Shown: positions 35,862 through 46,534, counted from the stretch's first letter. The stretch: DNA of 60,644 bases from Streptococcus pneumoniae (GCF_001347015.1 NZ_CFGI01000014.1:1-60644), one strand, 5' to 3'. Program-made: numbers and translations. The notes: generated from the sequence alone by a model not told the origin.

Positions 35862-35869
35862 TGACTTGC

Positions 35870-35898
35870 AAAAAAGACTTAGCAAATCAGCTAAGCCT
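35870..35898 (-). terminator. yidC terminator (minus strand)
   Basis: On the minus strand GCTTAGC and GCTAAGT form a stem followed by six T residues, just after the yidC stop. Confidence 0.75.
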
Positions 35899-35906
35899 TT
35901 TTCTTC

Positions 35907-36833
35907 TTATCTCGAACGTTGTTTTCCAGCGTTGCGATTTTTGTGTTTTTTCTTGCTTGTGATAGCAGTTGGTTGTTCAGGGGTAACGTCTTTTCGTCCA
36001 CTTGGTTTAGAGAAAGCACTTGCTTTTGGTGGGTTCTTGGCTAGTTCTTCACGGACTTTTTTGCGAAGTTGTGGACGAACGATATAGTTGACGATAAACT
36101 GTTGGAGAATCATCATGAAACCACCGACAACCCAGTAAAGTGTGACACTAGCTGGTGAGATGAGGGAGAAGCCGGCAATCATGACTGGGCTCACGTAAGC
36201 CATTTTCTTGATTTGATCTCTTTGCGTTTGATCCTCTACTCCGTGAAGTGAAAGGAGTGATTGAAGATAGTAAAGGACACCAGCGCAGGCAGCCAAAATC
36301 ATACTTGGAGAGCCTAGAGGGATGCCTAGGTAGCTTGCTTGAGCAACACCTTCAGTATGTTGGGCAGTAAAGTAGATGGCAGAGAAGAAAGGCATTTGAA
36401 GGAGGAGAGGGAAACATCCTACACCACCAAACATACTGATGCCATGCTCTTTTTGAGCAGCAAAGAGAGCTTGTTGGGCTTCGAGTTTTTCTTCTTGAGT
36501 AGTTGCTTCCTTGAGACGCGTTTGGTGTGGCTCAAGGACGTGCTTGAGGGCGTTCATCTTTTCAGAGTGAAGCGTTGCCTTCCATGATTGGTAGATACCA
36601 AGTGGCAAGATAATCAAGCGCACGATAATGGTTACGATAATGATAGCGACACCAAAGCCTAGACCTTTATCATTGGCGAAGTACTTGATAGCTTCAGCCA
36701 TAGGCGCTCCGAAAGTATTCCAAATGACTCCTGTTGGCTGGCCTGTGGATTTATCAACATTGACACAGCCAGTTAAGACTAGCAACATAGCCACTCCCAT
36801 AGCTGAGAGTGCAAAACGTTTAATAGATTTCAC
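35907..36833 (-). CDS. yidC: Membrane protein insertase YidC/OxaA-type
   Basis: The 308-residue lipoprotein precursor has signal MKSIKRFALSAMGVAMLLVLTGC, with lipidated Cys at 23. The YidC core has five helices (about 58-80, 130-155, 170-190, 205-225, 230-255), with the conserved helix-1 arginine in IIVRLIILPLGIYQS. A very basic C-terminal tail (ITSKKKHKNRNAGKQRSR) is typical of YidC2/OxaA2, which can contact ribosomes. It inserts membrane proteins with or without Sec. Streptococci carry two paralogues; the tail suggests this is the YidC2 type. The neighbouring acylphosphatase gene is on the same strand, 77 nt upstream. Confidence 0.92.
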   Translation of the reverse strand: MKSIKRFALSAMGVAMLLVLTGCVNVDKSTGQPTGVIWNTFGAPMAEAIKYFANDKGLGFGVAIIIVTIIVRLIILPLGIYQSWKATLHSEKMNALKHVLEPHQTRLKEATTQEEKLEAQQALFAAQKEHGISMFGGVGCFPLLLQMPFFSAIYFTAQHTEGVAQASYLGIPLGSPSMILAACAGVLYYLQSLLSLHGVEDQTQRDQIKKMAYVSPVMIAGFSLISPASVTLYWVVGGFMMILQQFIVNYIVRPQLRKKVREELAKNPPKASAFSKPSGRKDVTPEQPTAITSKKKHKNRNAGKQRSR

Positions 36834-36910
36834 TGTTTTTATTCCTTCTTTAAAAATTATACCTTTCTATTCTACTGTTTTTTTACAAAATATACAATAG
36901 TTCTAGAGAC

Positions 36911-37189
36911 CTAATTTGCGATTTTAAAGTCAGAGTAGGGAGGAAAGTTGCTCAGTTTGACATCTAAGTAGCTGACTTTTGAAAAAGGTGTTGGTCCTTT
37001 GCGGATTTCTTGGATAAATTTTGCCATGGTAGCAGATGAGTCTGATTGGGCTAAGATTTCCACTGTGCCATCGTCGTTATTCCATACCCGACCTGTGATG
37101 CCACCAATTTCAAGTGCCAAGCTGTAAACACCCCAACGAAAGCCGACTCCCTGTACCCTACCTTGGGCAATCATTCTAACCTTTTGCAT
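36911..37189 (-). CDS. acyP: Acylphosphatase
   Basis: The 92-residue protein hydrolyses acyl phosphates such as acetyl phosphate. The signature GRVQGVGFRWGVYSLA holds the phosphate loop with the catalytic arginine, and GRVWNNDDGTVEILAQ supplies the catalytic asparagine. Length is normal. It is divergent from the TrmH-family gene, with only 33 nt between start codons. Confidence 0.94.
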   Translation of the reverse strand: MQKVRMIAQGRVQGVGFRWGVYSLALEIGGITGRVWNNDDGTVEILAQSDSSATMAKFIQEIRKGPTPFSKVSYLDVKLSNFPPYSDFKIAN

Positions 37190-37207
37190 ACCAACCCCCT
37201 TTGATTG

Positions 37208-37216
37208 TGTTATAAT
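37208..37216 (+). promoter_or_regulatory. Extended -10 promoter, probably leaderless transcript
   Basis: TGTTATAAT ends six bases before the ATG at 37223. The transcription start would therefore fall on or next to the A of the ATG, and no RBS is present. Confidence 0.6.
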
Positions 37217-37222
37217 ATTTCT

Positions 37223-37963
37223 ATGACTATTATAACCTCAAAAGCCAATTCTGTGGTAAAAAATGCCAAGAAATTACACCAAAAAAAATACCGCAAGTCT
37301 GCTTATTTGATTGAAGGCTGGCACTTGTTTGAAGAAGCTGTTCAAGCTGGAGTGACGATTGAGAAAATCTTTGCCCTAGAAAATTACCGAGATCAGTTAG
37401 TTGCTTTTCCGCAAACTGTCTGGGTGTCAGAGGATATTTTGCTAGATTTGGCGGATTCTCAGACTCCACAGGGAATTGTTGCCGTGGTTCAAAAAGAAGA
37501 AGTAGGACAAGTTGATTTGAGTCAGGGCAAGTTCTTGTTTTTGGAAGATGTGCAAGATCCTGGTAATGTGGGAACGATCATTCGAACTGCAGATGCAGCA
37601 GGTTTTACTGGAGTGATTGTTTCAGAAAAGTCGGCAGATATCTTTAGTCTCAAGACTCTACGTTCCATGCAAGGCAGTCATTTTCATCTGCCCATTTACC
37701 GGATGTCTAGTCAAGCGCTTCTTAAGGAAACCAAAGAGGTAGCTATCCCAGTGCTAGCAACAACCCTATCTAAAGATTCTGTTGATTACAGAGAACTGCC
37801 TTCTATAGAAAATTTTGTACTAGTCATGGGAAATGAGGGTCAAGGAATTAGTCCCCTTATGGCTGAAAGTGCAGACCAGTTGGTCCATATTAGCATGAAG
37901 GGGCAGGCCGAGAGTTTGAATGTTGCGGTTGCAGCCGGTATTTTAGTCTTCCATTTAAGCTAA
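37223..37963 (+). CDS. TrmH/SpoU-family RNA 2'-O-methyltransferase
   Basis: The 246-residue SPOUT-class methyltransferase starts at ATG 37223 (MTIITSKANSVVKNAKKL); an earlier ATG at 37205 would overlap the -10 box. The N-terminal substrate-binding domain (about 5-90) is followed by motif 1 EDVQDPGNVGTIIRTADAAG near 112, motif 2 VMGNEGQGIS near 196, and motif 3 MKGQAESLNVAVAAGI near 220. It modifies rRNA or tRNA ribose; the target is unknown. The mRNA seems leaderless. Confidence 0.9.
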   Translation: MTIITSKANSVVKNAKKLHQKKYRKSAYLIEGWHLFEEAVQAGVTIEKIFALENYRDQLVAFPQTVWVSEDILLDLADSQTPQGIVAVVQKEEVGQVDLSQGKFLFLEDVQDPGNVGTIIRTADAAGFTGVIVSEKSADIFSLKTLRSMQGSHFHLPIYRMSSQALLKETKEVAIPVLATTLSKDSVDYRELPSIENFVLVMGNEGQGISPLMAESADQLVHISMKGQAESLNVAVAAGILVFHLS

Positions 37964-38018
37964 TTTTAACTTTTTTTGCTATAATCAAGGAAAGATGTTC
38001 ATAGAAAAGGAGAAAAGG

Positions 38019-38702
38019 ATGAATCACACTATTATTCACGACCGCGCAGGTCTCAATCAATTTTACGCTAAGGTTTATGCCTTTGTTGGTCTGGGAATCG
38101 GACTATCCGCTTTGGTATCAGGCCTTATGTTGACGGTCTTTCAATCTCAGTTGGTTTACTTTTTGATGCAGGGGCGTCTCTGGTTGACCATTGCTACTTT
38201 TGCAGAGTTGGCCTTAGTTTTCGTTGCCAGTAGCATGGCTTCAAGAAATAGTCCAGCTGCTCTTCCAGTATTTTTACTTTACTCTGTTTTAAACGGCTTT
38301 ACCCTTAGTTTTGTGGTGGCCTTCTATACTCCGGGTACAGTTTTATCTGCCTTTGTATCGAGCGCCCTTCTCTTCTTTGTCATGGCGGTAGTTGGTATCT
38401 TCACCAAGAAAGACTTGAGTGGGATTGGTCGAGCAATGATGGCAGCTCTTATTGGTTTACTGATTGCCATGGTAGTTAATATTTTCTTGGCTAGCGGTTT
38501 CTTTGATTATATGATCAGTGTAGCCATGGTCTTGGTCTTCTCTGGGCTGATTGCTTGGGACAACCAAAGAATTCGTCTCGCTTATGAACAATCACAAGGT
38601 CGTGTAGCGACAGGTTGGGTTGTGTCGATGGCTCTCAGTATCTATCTTGATTTTATTAATCTCTTCCTAAGTATTTTACGTATCTTCGGTCGTAATGACT
38701 AA
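38019..38702 (+). CDS. Bax inhibitor-1 family membrane protein
   Basis: The 227-residue protein starts MNHTIIHDRAGLNQFYAKVY; AAAGGAG precedes the ATG at 38019. Seven hydrophobic helices span residues 20-225, with a conserved acidic C-terminal part (YLDFINLFLSILRIFG) typical of BI-1/YccA-like proteins. Bacterial members such as YetJ are pH-dependent calcium leak channels; whether this one is too is inference. A terminator follows. Confidence 0.9.
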   Translation: MNHTIIHDRAGLNQFYAKVYAFVGLGIGLSALVSGLMLTVFQSQLVYFLMQGRLWLTIATFAELALVFVASSMASRNSPAALPVFLLYSVLNGFTLSFVVAFYTPGTVLSAFVSSALLFFVMAVVGIFTKKDLSGIGRAMMAALIGLLIAMVVNIFLASGFFDYMISVAMVLVFSGLIAWDNQRIRLAYEQSQGRVATGWVVSMALSIYLDFINLFLSILRIFGRND

Positions 38703-38712
38703 AGGTCTATGA

Positions 38713-38743
38713 AATCAGTGTTTTGAATGACACTGATTTTTTT
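38713..38743 (+). terminator. Terminator after BI-1 gene
   Basis: ATCAGTGT and ACACTGAT arms with eight-nt loop, then a run of eight T. Confidence 0.88.
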
Positions 38744-38813
38744 TAAAATTTCTCTTTTCTTTTCTTGGAAATAGGTGTATAATGCTTTTAATTAATTTTT
38801 TGAGGAGTAGCCT

Positions 38814-39806
38814 ATGAAGAAAAGTTTTATCCACCAACAAGAAGAAATTTCCTTTGTCAAAAACACTTTTACCCAGTATTTGAAAGACAAGCTAGAAGTC
38901 GTCGAAGTTCAAGGTCCTATCTTGAGTAGGGTCGGTGACGGGATGCAGGACAACTTATCAGGTGTTGAGAATGCCGTATCGGTCAAGGTTCTCCAAATCC
39001 CTGATGCTACTTATGAAGTGGTGCATTCACTTGCTAAATGGAAACGCCATACTCTAGCTCGCTTTGGTTTCGGTGAGGGTGAAGGTCTTTTTGTCCACAT
39101 GAAAGCCCTTCGTCCAGACGAAGACTCGCTGGATGCAACCCACTCTGTCTTTGTGGATCAGTGGGACTGGGAAAAGGTCATTCCAAATGGTCAACGAAAC
39201 ATTGCTTACCTAAAAGAAACAGTTGAGAAGATTTACAAGGCTATTCGCCTGACTGAGCTAGCAGTAGAAGCCCGCTATGATATTGAGTCTATCTTGCCAA
39301 AACAAATCACCTTTATCCATACAGAAGAGTTGGTAGAACGCTACCCAGACTTGACTCCAAAAGAACGCGAAAATGCGATCTGTAAAGAATTTGGAGCTGT
39401 CTTCTTGATTGGTATCGGTGGGGAATTACCAGACGGTAAACCGCACGATGGACGTGCACCAGACTACGATGACTGGACAAGTGAGTCTGAAAATGGCTAC
39501 AAGGGTCTTAATGGAGATATTCTTGTTTGGAATGAGTCTCTAGGTGGAGCCTTTGAGTTGTCTTCTATGGGGATCCGTGTAGATGAAGAAACTCTTCGCC
39601 GTCAGGTTGCCATCACAGGTGATGAAGACCGCTTGGAATTGGAATGGCACAAGGCTTTGTTGAATGGTCTATTCCCATTGACAATCGGTGGAGGAATTGG
39701 ACAATCTCGTATGGCCATGTTCCTACTTCGCAAGAAACATATCGGAGAAGTGCAAACAAGTGTTTGGCCTCAAGAAGTCCGCGATACTTACGAAAATATT
39801 TTGTAG
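38814..39806 (+). CDS. asnA: Aspartate-ammonia ligase (asparagine synthetase A)
   Basis: The 330-residue enzyme makes asparagine from aspartate, ammonia and ATP. It is related to class II aminoacyl-tRNA synthetases. Recognised segments: [38 protein letters not shown], and the C-terminal [20 protein letters not shown]-binding motif. It has its own TATAAT about 30 nt upstream and a terminator downstream. This window thus encodes both asparagine synthesis and hydrolysis, 32 kb apart. Confidence 0.96.
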   Translation: MKKSFIHQQEEISFVKNTFTQYLKDKLEVVEVQGPILSRVGDGMQDNLSGVENAVSVKVLQIPDATYEVVHSLAKWKRHTLARFGFGEGEGLFVHMKALRPDEDSLDATHSVFVDQWDWEKVIPNGQRNIAYLKETVEKIYKAIRLTELAVEARYDIESILPKQITFIHTEELVERYPDLTPKERENAICKEFGAVFLIGIGGELPDGKPHDGRAPDYDDWTSESENGYKGLNGDILVWNESLGGAFELSSMGIRVDEETLRRQVAITGDEDRLELEWHKALLNGLFPLTIGGGIGQSRMAMFLLRKKHIGEVQTSVWPQEVRDTYENIL

Positions 39807-39837
39807 ATAAGGATTTTAAAAGTTTCAAAATGATAAA

Positions 39838-39886
39838 AACGCATAATATCAGTTCAGTAAAGGTTGATGTTATGCGTTTTATTATA
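39838..39886 (+). terminator. asnA terminator
   Basis: AAAACGCATAA and TTATGCGTTTT form a long stem with A and T flanks; it may act in both directions. Confidence 0.85.
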
Positions 39887-39957
39887 GACAGATTTTCTGA
39901 ATTTTATCCTCGAATTTAGTACTAGCCAGCCTCTTCTTTCTCTTTTTGTCTATAATT

Positions 39958-39966
39958 TGGTATAAT
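39958..39966 (+). promoter_or_regulatory. Extended -10 promoter of rsmD, probably leaderless
   Basis: TGGTATAAT with its last base at 39966, seven bases before the rsmD ATG; no RBS fits between. Confidence 0.6.
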
Positions 39967-39973
39967 AAACGGT

Positions 39974-40513
39974 ATGAAAATCGTATCAGGAATCTATGGG
40001 GGACGTCCCCTCAGGACACTAGAGGGCAAGACGACAAGACCTACTTCGGATAAGGTTAGGGGAGCTATTTTTAACATGATTGGTCCCTACTTTGAGGGGG
40101 GGCGAGTCTTGGACCTTTATGCAGGTAGTGGTGGTTTATCTATCGAGGCAGTATCGCGTGGCATGTCCAGCGCTGTTTTGGTGGAACGAGACCGTAAGGC
40201 TCAGGCTATCGTGGCTGAAAATATTCAGATGACCAAGGAAGTTGGAAAATTTCAACTCCTCAAGATGGATGCAGAAAGGGCATTGGAACAGGTATCTGGG
40301 GAATTCGATCTCATTTTCTTAGACCCTCCTTATGCCAAGGAACAAATCGTAGCAGATATTGAAAAAATGGCTGAGAGGGAGCTTTTTTCTGAAGATGTCA
40401 TGGTCGTGTGTGAGACGGATAAAGCCGTTGAACTTCCAGAAGAAATTGCCTGCCTGGGCATCTGGAAGGAAAAAATTTATGGAATTAGTAAGGTGACAGT
40501 CTATGTCAGATAA
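39974..40513 (+). CDS. rsmD: 16S rRNA guanine-N2 methyltransferase RsmD
   Basis: The 179-residue enzyme methylates G966 (E. coli numbering) of 16S r[16 protein letters not shown] and [15 protein letters not shown] at the N terminus, the SAM-binding [15 protein letters not shown] near 45-59 and the catalytic FLDPPYAKE near 114 are diagnostic. It overlaps coaD by 11 nt, a pairing widely conserved in bacteria. The transcript appears leaderless. Confidence 0.94.
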   Translation: MKIVSGIYGGRPLRTLEGKTTRPTSDKVRGAIFNMIGPYFEGGRVLDLYAGSGGLSIEAVSRGMSSAVLVERDRKAQAIVAENIQMTKEVGKFQLLKMDAERALEQVSGEFDLIFLDPPYAKEQIVADIEKMAERELFSEDVMVVCETDKAVELPEEIACLGIWKEKIYGISKVTVYVR

Positions 40514-40991
40514 GATTGGCTTATTCACAGGCTCATTTGATCCGATGACAAATGGGCATCTGGATATCATTGAACGGGCGAGCAGACTTTTTGATAAGCT
40601 CTATGTGGGTATTTTTTTTAATCCCCACAAACAAGGATTTCTCCCTATCGAAAATCGTAAACGAGGGCTAGAAACAGCTTTGAAACATTTGGAAAATGTT
40701 GAAGTTGTGTCTTCTCATGATGAATTGGTGGTTGATGTTGCGAAAAGACTGGGGGCTACTTGCCTAGTGAGAGGTTTGAGGAATGCGTCGGATTTGCAAT
40801 ATGAAGCCAGTTTTGATTACTACAACCATCAGCTGTCTCCTGATATAGAGACTATTTATTTACATAGCCGACCTGAACATCTCTATCTCAGTTCATCAGG
40901 TGTTAGAGAGCTATTGAAGTTTGGTCAGGATGTTGCTTGCTATGTTCCTGAGAGTATTTTGGAGGAAATAAGAAATGAAAAAAAAGATTAG
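40503..40991 (+). CDS. coaD: Phosphopantetheine adenylyltransferase
   Basis: The 162-residue enzyme catalyses the penultimate step of coenzyme A synthesis. [18 protein letters not shown] at residues 6-23 contains the (T/H)xGH nucleotidyl-transfer motif, and [15 protein letters not shown] near 130 holds the ISSS-like loop. It overlaps rsmD upstream and the Lon-like protease gene downstream, so the three are probably co-translated. Confidence 0.95.
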   Translation: MSDKIGLFTGSFDPMTNGHLDIIERASRLFDKLYVGIFFNPHKQGFLPIENRKRGLETALKHLENVEVVSSHDELVVDVAKRLGATCLVRGLRNASDLQYEASFDYYNHQLSPDIETIYLHSRPEHLYLSSSGVRELLKFGQDVACYVPESILEEIRNEKKD

Positions 40992-42012
40992 ATGGCCCTT
41001 ATATGTCATTGCGGCCTTGATTGTGACCTTCTTGGCATTTGTAGTGCCTTTGCCCTACTATATAGAGGTTCCAGGTGGTTCGGAAGATATTCGCCAAGTC
41101 CTTAAAGTAAATGACACAGAAGATCAGGCGGCTGGTGCCTATCACTTTGTTACGGTTGGTGTCCAGCATGCCACTTTAGCCCATATGGTTTATGCTTGGT
41201 TGACGCCTTTTACAGATATTCGTAGTGCCCAGGAGACCACAGGTGGAACTTCCGATGTTGAATTTATGCGGATCAATCAATTCTACATGCAAACATCGCA
41301 AAATATGGCCAAGTATCAAGGTCTAAAAACAGCTGGTAAGGATATCGAACTCAAGTATTTTGGGGTTTATGTCTTGAATGTGACGGATAATTCAACCTTT
41401 AAAGGGATTCTCAATATCTCTGATACGGTCACAGCAGTCAATGATCAGACCTTTGATAGTTCTAAAGACTTGATTGATTACGTCAGTTCTCAAAAATTAG
41501 GGGACTCCGTCAAGGTCACCTATGAAGAGGATGGGCAAACCAAGTCTGCAGAAGGAAAGATTATCAGCTTGGAAAATGGAAAAAATGGGATTGGAATCGG
41601 CTTGATTGATCGTACAGAGGTAATCAGCAATGTCCCAATTAGTTTTTCAACAGCTGGTATTGGCGGTCCAAGTGCTGGCCTCATGTTTAGTCTAGCTATC
41701 TATACTCAAATAGCTCACCCAGGTCTTCGTAATGGTCGTATTGTTGCCGGTACAGGTACCATTGACCGCGATGGCAATGTGGGGGATATTGGTGGTATTG
41801 ACAAGAAAGTTGTAGCTTCGGCTAGAGCAGGTGCCGCTATTTTCTTTGCCCCTGATAACCCTGTTAGCGAAGAAGAACAAAAAGCACACCCGGATGCAAA
41901 AAACAACTACCAAACAGCCCTAGAAGCAGCCAAAACAATCAAGACAGATATGAAAATCGTGCCTGTTAAAACCCTACAAGATGCAATTGATTACTTGAAA
42001 AACAATCCCTAG
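40975..42012 (+). CDS. PDZ and Lon-like serine protease (YlbL/SepM type)
   Basis: The 345-residue protein has an N-terminal membrane anchor (about 7-25), an extracellular PDZ-like region (about 125-195) and a Lon-type catalytic domain. The serine-lysine dyad is predicted as S233 (GGPSAGLMF) and K278 ([11 protein letters not shown]). In S. mutans the related SepM trims the competence-stimulating peptide outside the cell; a similar peptide or protein processing role is inferred here. It overlaps coaD by 17 nt. Confidence 0.9.
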   Translation: MKKKIRWPLYVIAALIVTFLAFVVPLPYYIEVPGGSEDIRQVLKVNDTEDQAAGAYHFVTVGVQHATLAHMVYAWLTPFTDIRSAQETTGGTSDVEFMRINQFYMQTSQNMAKYQGLKTAGKDIELKYFGVYVLNVTDNSTFKGILNISDTVTAVNDQTFDSSKDLIDYVSSQKLGDSVKVTYEEDGQTKSAEGKIISLENGKNGIGIGLIDRTEVISNVPISFSTAGIGGPSAGLMFSLAIYTQIAHPGLRNGRIVAGTGTIDRDGNVGDIGGIDKKVVASARAGAAIFFAPDNPVSEEEQKAHPDAKNNYQTALEAAKTIKTDMKIVPVKTLQDAIDYLKNNP

Positions 42013-42054
42013 TTTTTAAGTGAAGTTTCCAAACTAGCGCACAAACAGAGAAGA

Positions 42055-42063
42055 TGGTATAAT
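42055..42063 (+). promoter_or_regulatory. Extended -10 promoter, probably leaderless transcript
   Basis: TGGTATAAT with its last base six bases before the ATG at 42070; no RBS is visible in between. Confidence 0.55.
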
Positions 42064-42069
42064 AGTCAA

Positions 42070-42300
42070 ATGGTTCAATTATTATTCACTCTAAGCAGTC
42101 ACATGCTCTTTATTTATGTGAGTTTTTACCTTTTAAAGAATCTTGTTAGATGGGAAAAGGTTTTAAAAGTGACAACTGAGAATACAGGAAAAGTTCGTTT
42201 ACTAGTAGCCTTTTTCAGCATTGTCATGGGCTATATCATGAGTTCTTTCTTTATCGGCCTATATCAGTTGTGGCAAGAAGCGCTTAGAGGATTATTATAA
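42070..42300 (+). CDS. DUF1146-type small membrane protein
   Basis: The 76-residue protein has two hydrophobic segments (about 1-20 and 45-68) linked by a charged loop ([17 protein letters not shown]), fitting the DUF1146/YwzB family, which in Firmicutes sits upstream of murA as here. The function is unknown. The gap to murA is 23 nt, so the two are probably cotranscribed from the extended -10 promoter that abuts this start codon. Confidence 0.82.
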   Translation: MVQLLFTLSSHMLFIYVSFYLLKNLVRWEKVLKVTTENTGKVRLLVAFFSIVMGYIMSSFFIGLYQLWQEALRGLL

Positions 42301-42323
42301 AATCAAATGTAAAGGAAACGAGT

Positions 42324-43593
42324 ATGGACAAAATTGTGGTTCAAGGTGGCGATAATCGTCTGGTAGGAAGTGTAACCATCGAAGGAGCAAAGAATGCAGT
42401 CTTGCCCTTGTTGGCAGCGACTATTCTAGCAAGTGAAGGAAAGACAGTCTTACAGAATGTACCGATCTTGTCGGATGTCTTTATTATGAATCAGGTAGTT
42501 GGTGGTTTGAATGCCAAGGTTGACTTTGATGAGGAAGCCCATCTTGTTGAGGTGGATGCTACTGGCGACATCACTGAGGAAGCCCCTTATAAGTATGTCA
42601 GCAAGATGCGCGCCTCCATCGTTGTATTAGGGCCAATCCTTGCCCGTGTAGGTCATGCCAAAGTATCCATGCCAGGTGGTTGTACGATTGGTAGTCGCCC
42701 TATCGATCTTCATTTGAAAGGTCTGGAAGCTATGGGGGCTAAGATTAGCCAGACTGCTGGTTATATCGAAGCCAAGGCTGATCGCTTACATGGTGCCCAT
42801 ATCTATATGGACTTTCCAAGTGTTGGTGCTACGCAGAACTTGATGATGGCAGCGACTCTGGCTGATGGGGTCACAGTGATTGAAAATGCTGCGCGTGAGC
42901 CTGAGATTGTCGACCTAGCCATTCTCCTCAATGAAATGGGAGCCAAGGTCAAAGGGGCTGGTACAGAGACTATTACCATTACTGGTGTTGAGAAACTTCA
43001 TGGTACGACTCACAATATAGTCCAAGACCGTATCGAAGCAGGAACCTTTATGGTAGCTGCTGCCATGACTGGTGGTGATGTCTTGATTCGAGACGCTGTT
43101 TGGGAGCACAACCGTCCCTTGATTGCCAAATTGCTTGAAATGGGAGTGGAAGTGACAGAGGAGACTGAAGGAATTCGTGTTCGTTCTCAACTAGAAAATC
43201 TAAAAGCTGTTCATGTAAAAACCTTGCCCCACCCAGGATTTCCAACAGATATGCAGGCTCAATTTACAGCCTTGATGACAGTCGCAAAAGGCGAATCAAC
43301 CATGGTGGAGACAGTTTTCGAAAATCGTTTCCAACACCTAGAAGAAATGCGACGCATGGGCTTGCACTCGGAAATTATCCGTGATACAGCTCGTATTGTT
43401 GGTGGACAGGCTTTGCAGGGAGCAGAAGTTCTTTCAACTGACCTTCGTGCCAGTGCAGCCTTGATTTTGACAGGTTTGGTAGCACAGGGAGAAACTGTGG
43501 TCGGTAAATTGGTTCACTTGGATAGAGGTTACTACCGATTCCATGAGAAGTTGGAGCAGCTAGGTGCTAAGATTCAGCGGATTGAGGCAAGTG

Positions 43594-43607
<14 letters not shown>
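42324..43607 (+). CDS. murA: UDP-N-acetylglucosamine 1-carboxyvinyltransferase
   Basis: The 427-residue enzyme carries out the first committed step of peptidoglycan synthesis, transferring enolpyruvate to UDP-GlcNAc. The active-site cysteine, target of fosfomycin, is C120 in [25 protein letters not shown] marks the N terminus and a typical [10 protein letters not shown] segment the C-terminal domain. Streptococci carry two paralogues; the neighbours (DUF1146, epuA, endA) suggest the main copy. It overlaps epuA by 14 nt. Confidence 0.95.
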
Positions 43608-44651
<1,044 letters not shown>

Positions 44652-44657
44652 AATACA

Positions 44658-44701
44658 AAATAAACTCCTATGTCACTTATGGATGTAGGAGTTCTTTTTT
44701 C
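44658..44701 (+). terminator. endA terminator
   Basis: AACTCCTA and TAGGAGTT arms followed by TCTTTTTT. Confidence 0.82.
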
Positions 44702-44803
44702 TAGTTTAAGCAGGGCTAGAATAGGTACTAAGAAAAAATAATATGTACTGAGCTAATTTTTGTGATATAATAAGTGACAAGATACTATTTTAGGAGAAGA
44801 ACT

Positions 44804-46135
44804 ATGGAAGACCCAAGTAGTCAGAATTTGTTGCTACAATTTGTTTTATTGTTTATCTTGACGGTATTAAATGCCTTTTTCTCAGCCACAGAAATGGCCA
44901 TGGTTTCTCTTAATCGTGCCCGAGTTGAACAAAAGGCGGAAGAAGGAGACAGACGCTACATCCGCCTGCTGAAGGTACTAGAAAATCCTAACCACTTTTT
45001 ATCAACCATTCAGGTAGGAATCACCCTGATTACAATCTTATCAGGGGCGAGTTTAGCTGATACTCTAGGACGTGTGATTGCCTTTTGGCTTGGGAATGGC
45101 GAAACAGCACAAGCCGTGGCAACTTTTCTATCCTTGGCATTTTTGACCTATATTTCCATCGTTTTTGGGGAATTATATCCTAAGAGAATCGCTCTTAATC
45201 TAAAGGATGCCTTGGCCATTCGTACAGCGCCGGTTATCATTGGGATCGGAAAACTAGTCAGTCCTTTTGTTTGGCTTTTAGCTGCTTCGACCAATTTCTT
45301 GAGCCATTTGACTCCTATGTCATTCGATGATGCGGATGAAAAGATGACCCGTGATGAAATTGCCTATATGCTGACAAATAGTGAAGAAACATTGGATGCT
45401 GATGAGATTGAGATGCTACAAGGTGTCTTTTCGCTCGATGAACTAATGGCACGAGAGGTTATGGTTCCTCGAACGGATGCCTTTATGGTGGATATTCAGG
45501 ATGATAGTCAAGCCATTATCCAAAGTATTTTAAAACAAAATTATTCTCGTATCCCGGTTTATGATGGGGATAAGGATAACGTGATTGGCATCATTCACAC
45601 CAAGAGTCTCCTTAAGGCTGGTTTTGTGGACGGTTTTGATAATATTGTTTGGAAGAAAATCTTACAAGATCCACTTTTTGTACCTGAAACTATTTTTGTG
45701 GATGACTTGCTAAAAGAATTGCGCAATACCCAAAGACAAATGGCAATCTTGCTGGATGAATACGGTGGTATGGCTGGTTTGGTGACTTTGGAAGACCTCT
45801 TAGAGGAAATTGTTGGTGAAATTGATGATGAAACGGACAAAGCAGCAATAGATGTTCATCAGATTGGCGAGGATACCTACATTGTTCAAGGAACGATGAC
45901 CCTCAATGATTTCAATAATTACTTTGATGTTGAACTGGAAAGTGATGACGTTGATACCATCGCTGGTTATTATTTGACAGGAGTTGGGACCATTCCAACG
46001 ACTGAGAAACTCAGCCATGAAGTGGTCAGCCAAAACAAACAGCTTATCCTAACCAATGATAAAGTGAAAAATGGACGTGTTACCAAGGTAAAAGTCCAAA
46101 TTACCGAAGTCGAAATAGAAGAAGAAACAGAATAA
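44804..46135 (+). CDS. CNNM/CorC-type membrane protein with CBS pair
   Basis: The 443-residue protein starts at ATG 44804 (AGGAGAAG upstream); an ATG at 44774 overlaps the promoter region. An N-terminal DUF21 membrane domain of four helices (about 8-180; FFSATEMAMVSLNRARVEQKA) is followed by two CBS domains (about 215-340; MVPRTDAFMVD; LLDEYGGMAGLVTLEDLLEEIVGEI) and a small C-terminal CorC_HlyC domain. Older annotation calls this hemolysin; related proteins export magnesium. The substrate here is inferred. Confidence 0.92.
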   Translation: MEDPSSQNLLLQFVLLFILTVLNAFFSATEMAMVSLNRARVEQKAEEGDRRYIRLLKVLENPNHFLSTIQVGITLITILSGASLADTLGRVIAFWLGNGETAQAVATFLSLAFLTYISIVFGELYPKRIALNLKDALAIRTAPVIIGIGKLVSPFVWLLAASTNFLSHLTPMSFDDADEKMTRDEIAYMLTNSEETLDADEIEMLQGVFSLDELMAREVMVPRTDAFMVDIQDDSQAIIQSILKQNYSRIPVYDGDKDNVIGIIHTKSLLKAGFVDGFDNIVWKKILQDPLFVPETIFVDDLLKELRNTQRQMAILLDEYGGMAGLVTLEDLLEEIVGEIDDETDKAAIDVHQIGEDTYIVQGTMTLNDFNNYFDVELESDDVDTIAGYYLTGVGTIPTTEKLSHEVVSQNKQLILTNDKVKNGRVTKVKVQITEVEIEEETE

Positions 46136-46140
46136 ACTAG

Positions 46141-46174
46141 AGGCTTTTGTCACCAGGCGTGACGAAGCTTTTTT
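46141..46174 (+). terminator. Terminator after CorC-like gene
   Basis: GTCAC and GTGAC core with imperfect outer AGGCTT/AAGCTT arms and a T tail. Confidence 0.7.
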
Positions 46175-46261
46175 CAGTTGATTTCAAAAGGGAATTATGT
46201 CATGGAAAGAACTTTGCCCCAAAAGTTTTTCAAAATTATTCGTATTTATCAGAAGAAAAAT

Positions 46262-46288
46262 AAAAAAGCCCTTTAAATTGGGCTTTCT
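46262..46288 (-). terminator. tRNA-Cys terminator
   Basis: On the minus strand AAAGCCCAATTT-AAAGGGCTTTTTT forms a stem with T tail, 34 nt after the tRNA 3' end. Confidence 0.78.
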
Positions 46289-46321
46289 GTTCATTTGAAA
46301 CCTGATAAATCAAGTTATAGA

Positions 46322-46392
46322 AGGCGGTAGACGGATTTGAACCGACGATCAAGCTTTTGCAGAGCCGTGCCTTACCACTTGGCTATACCGCC
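46322..46392 (-). tRNA. tRNA-Cys (GCA)
   Basis: The 71-nt minus-strand sequence has acceptor GGCGGTA pairing with TACCGCC, D-arm AGCCAAGTGGTAAGGC, anticodon loop CTGCAAA giving GCA, and T-arm GGTTCAAATCC. No CCA is encoded. A consensus promoter (TTGACT at 46433-46428, 17-nt spacer, TATAAT at 46410-46405) sits just upstream, so it is transcribed alone, divergently from rpoB. Confidence 0.95.
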
Positions 46393-46404
46393 TTAACGTT
46401 TATT

Positions 46405-46433
46405 ATTATACCTTGAAAATCATTCTCAGTCAA
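46405..46433 (-). promoter_or_regulatory. tRNA-Cys promoter
   Basis: Minus strand TTGACT, 17 nt, TATAAT; tRNA 5' end 12 nt after the -10 box. Confidence 0.8.
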
Positions 46434-46534
46434 TAGTTTTTTCAGTTTTTTGTACCATAGTGTGATTCGAATGCGATGCCAAGTTTTCTATGGGAAAAAA
46501 TGGAAAAAATTCACCAAAAACCTACTGAATCCCC

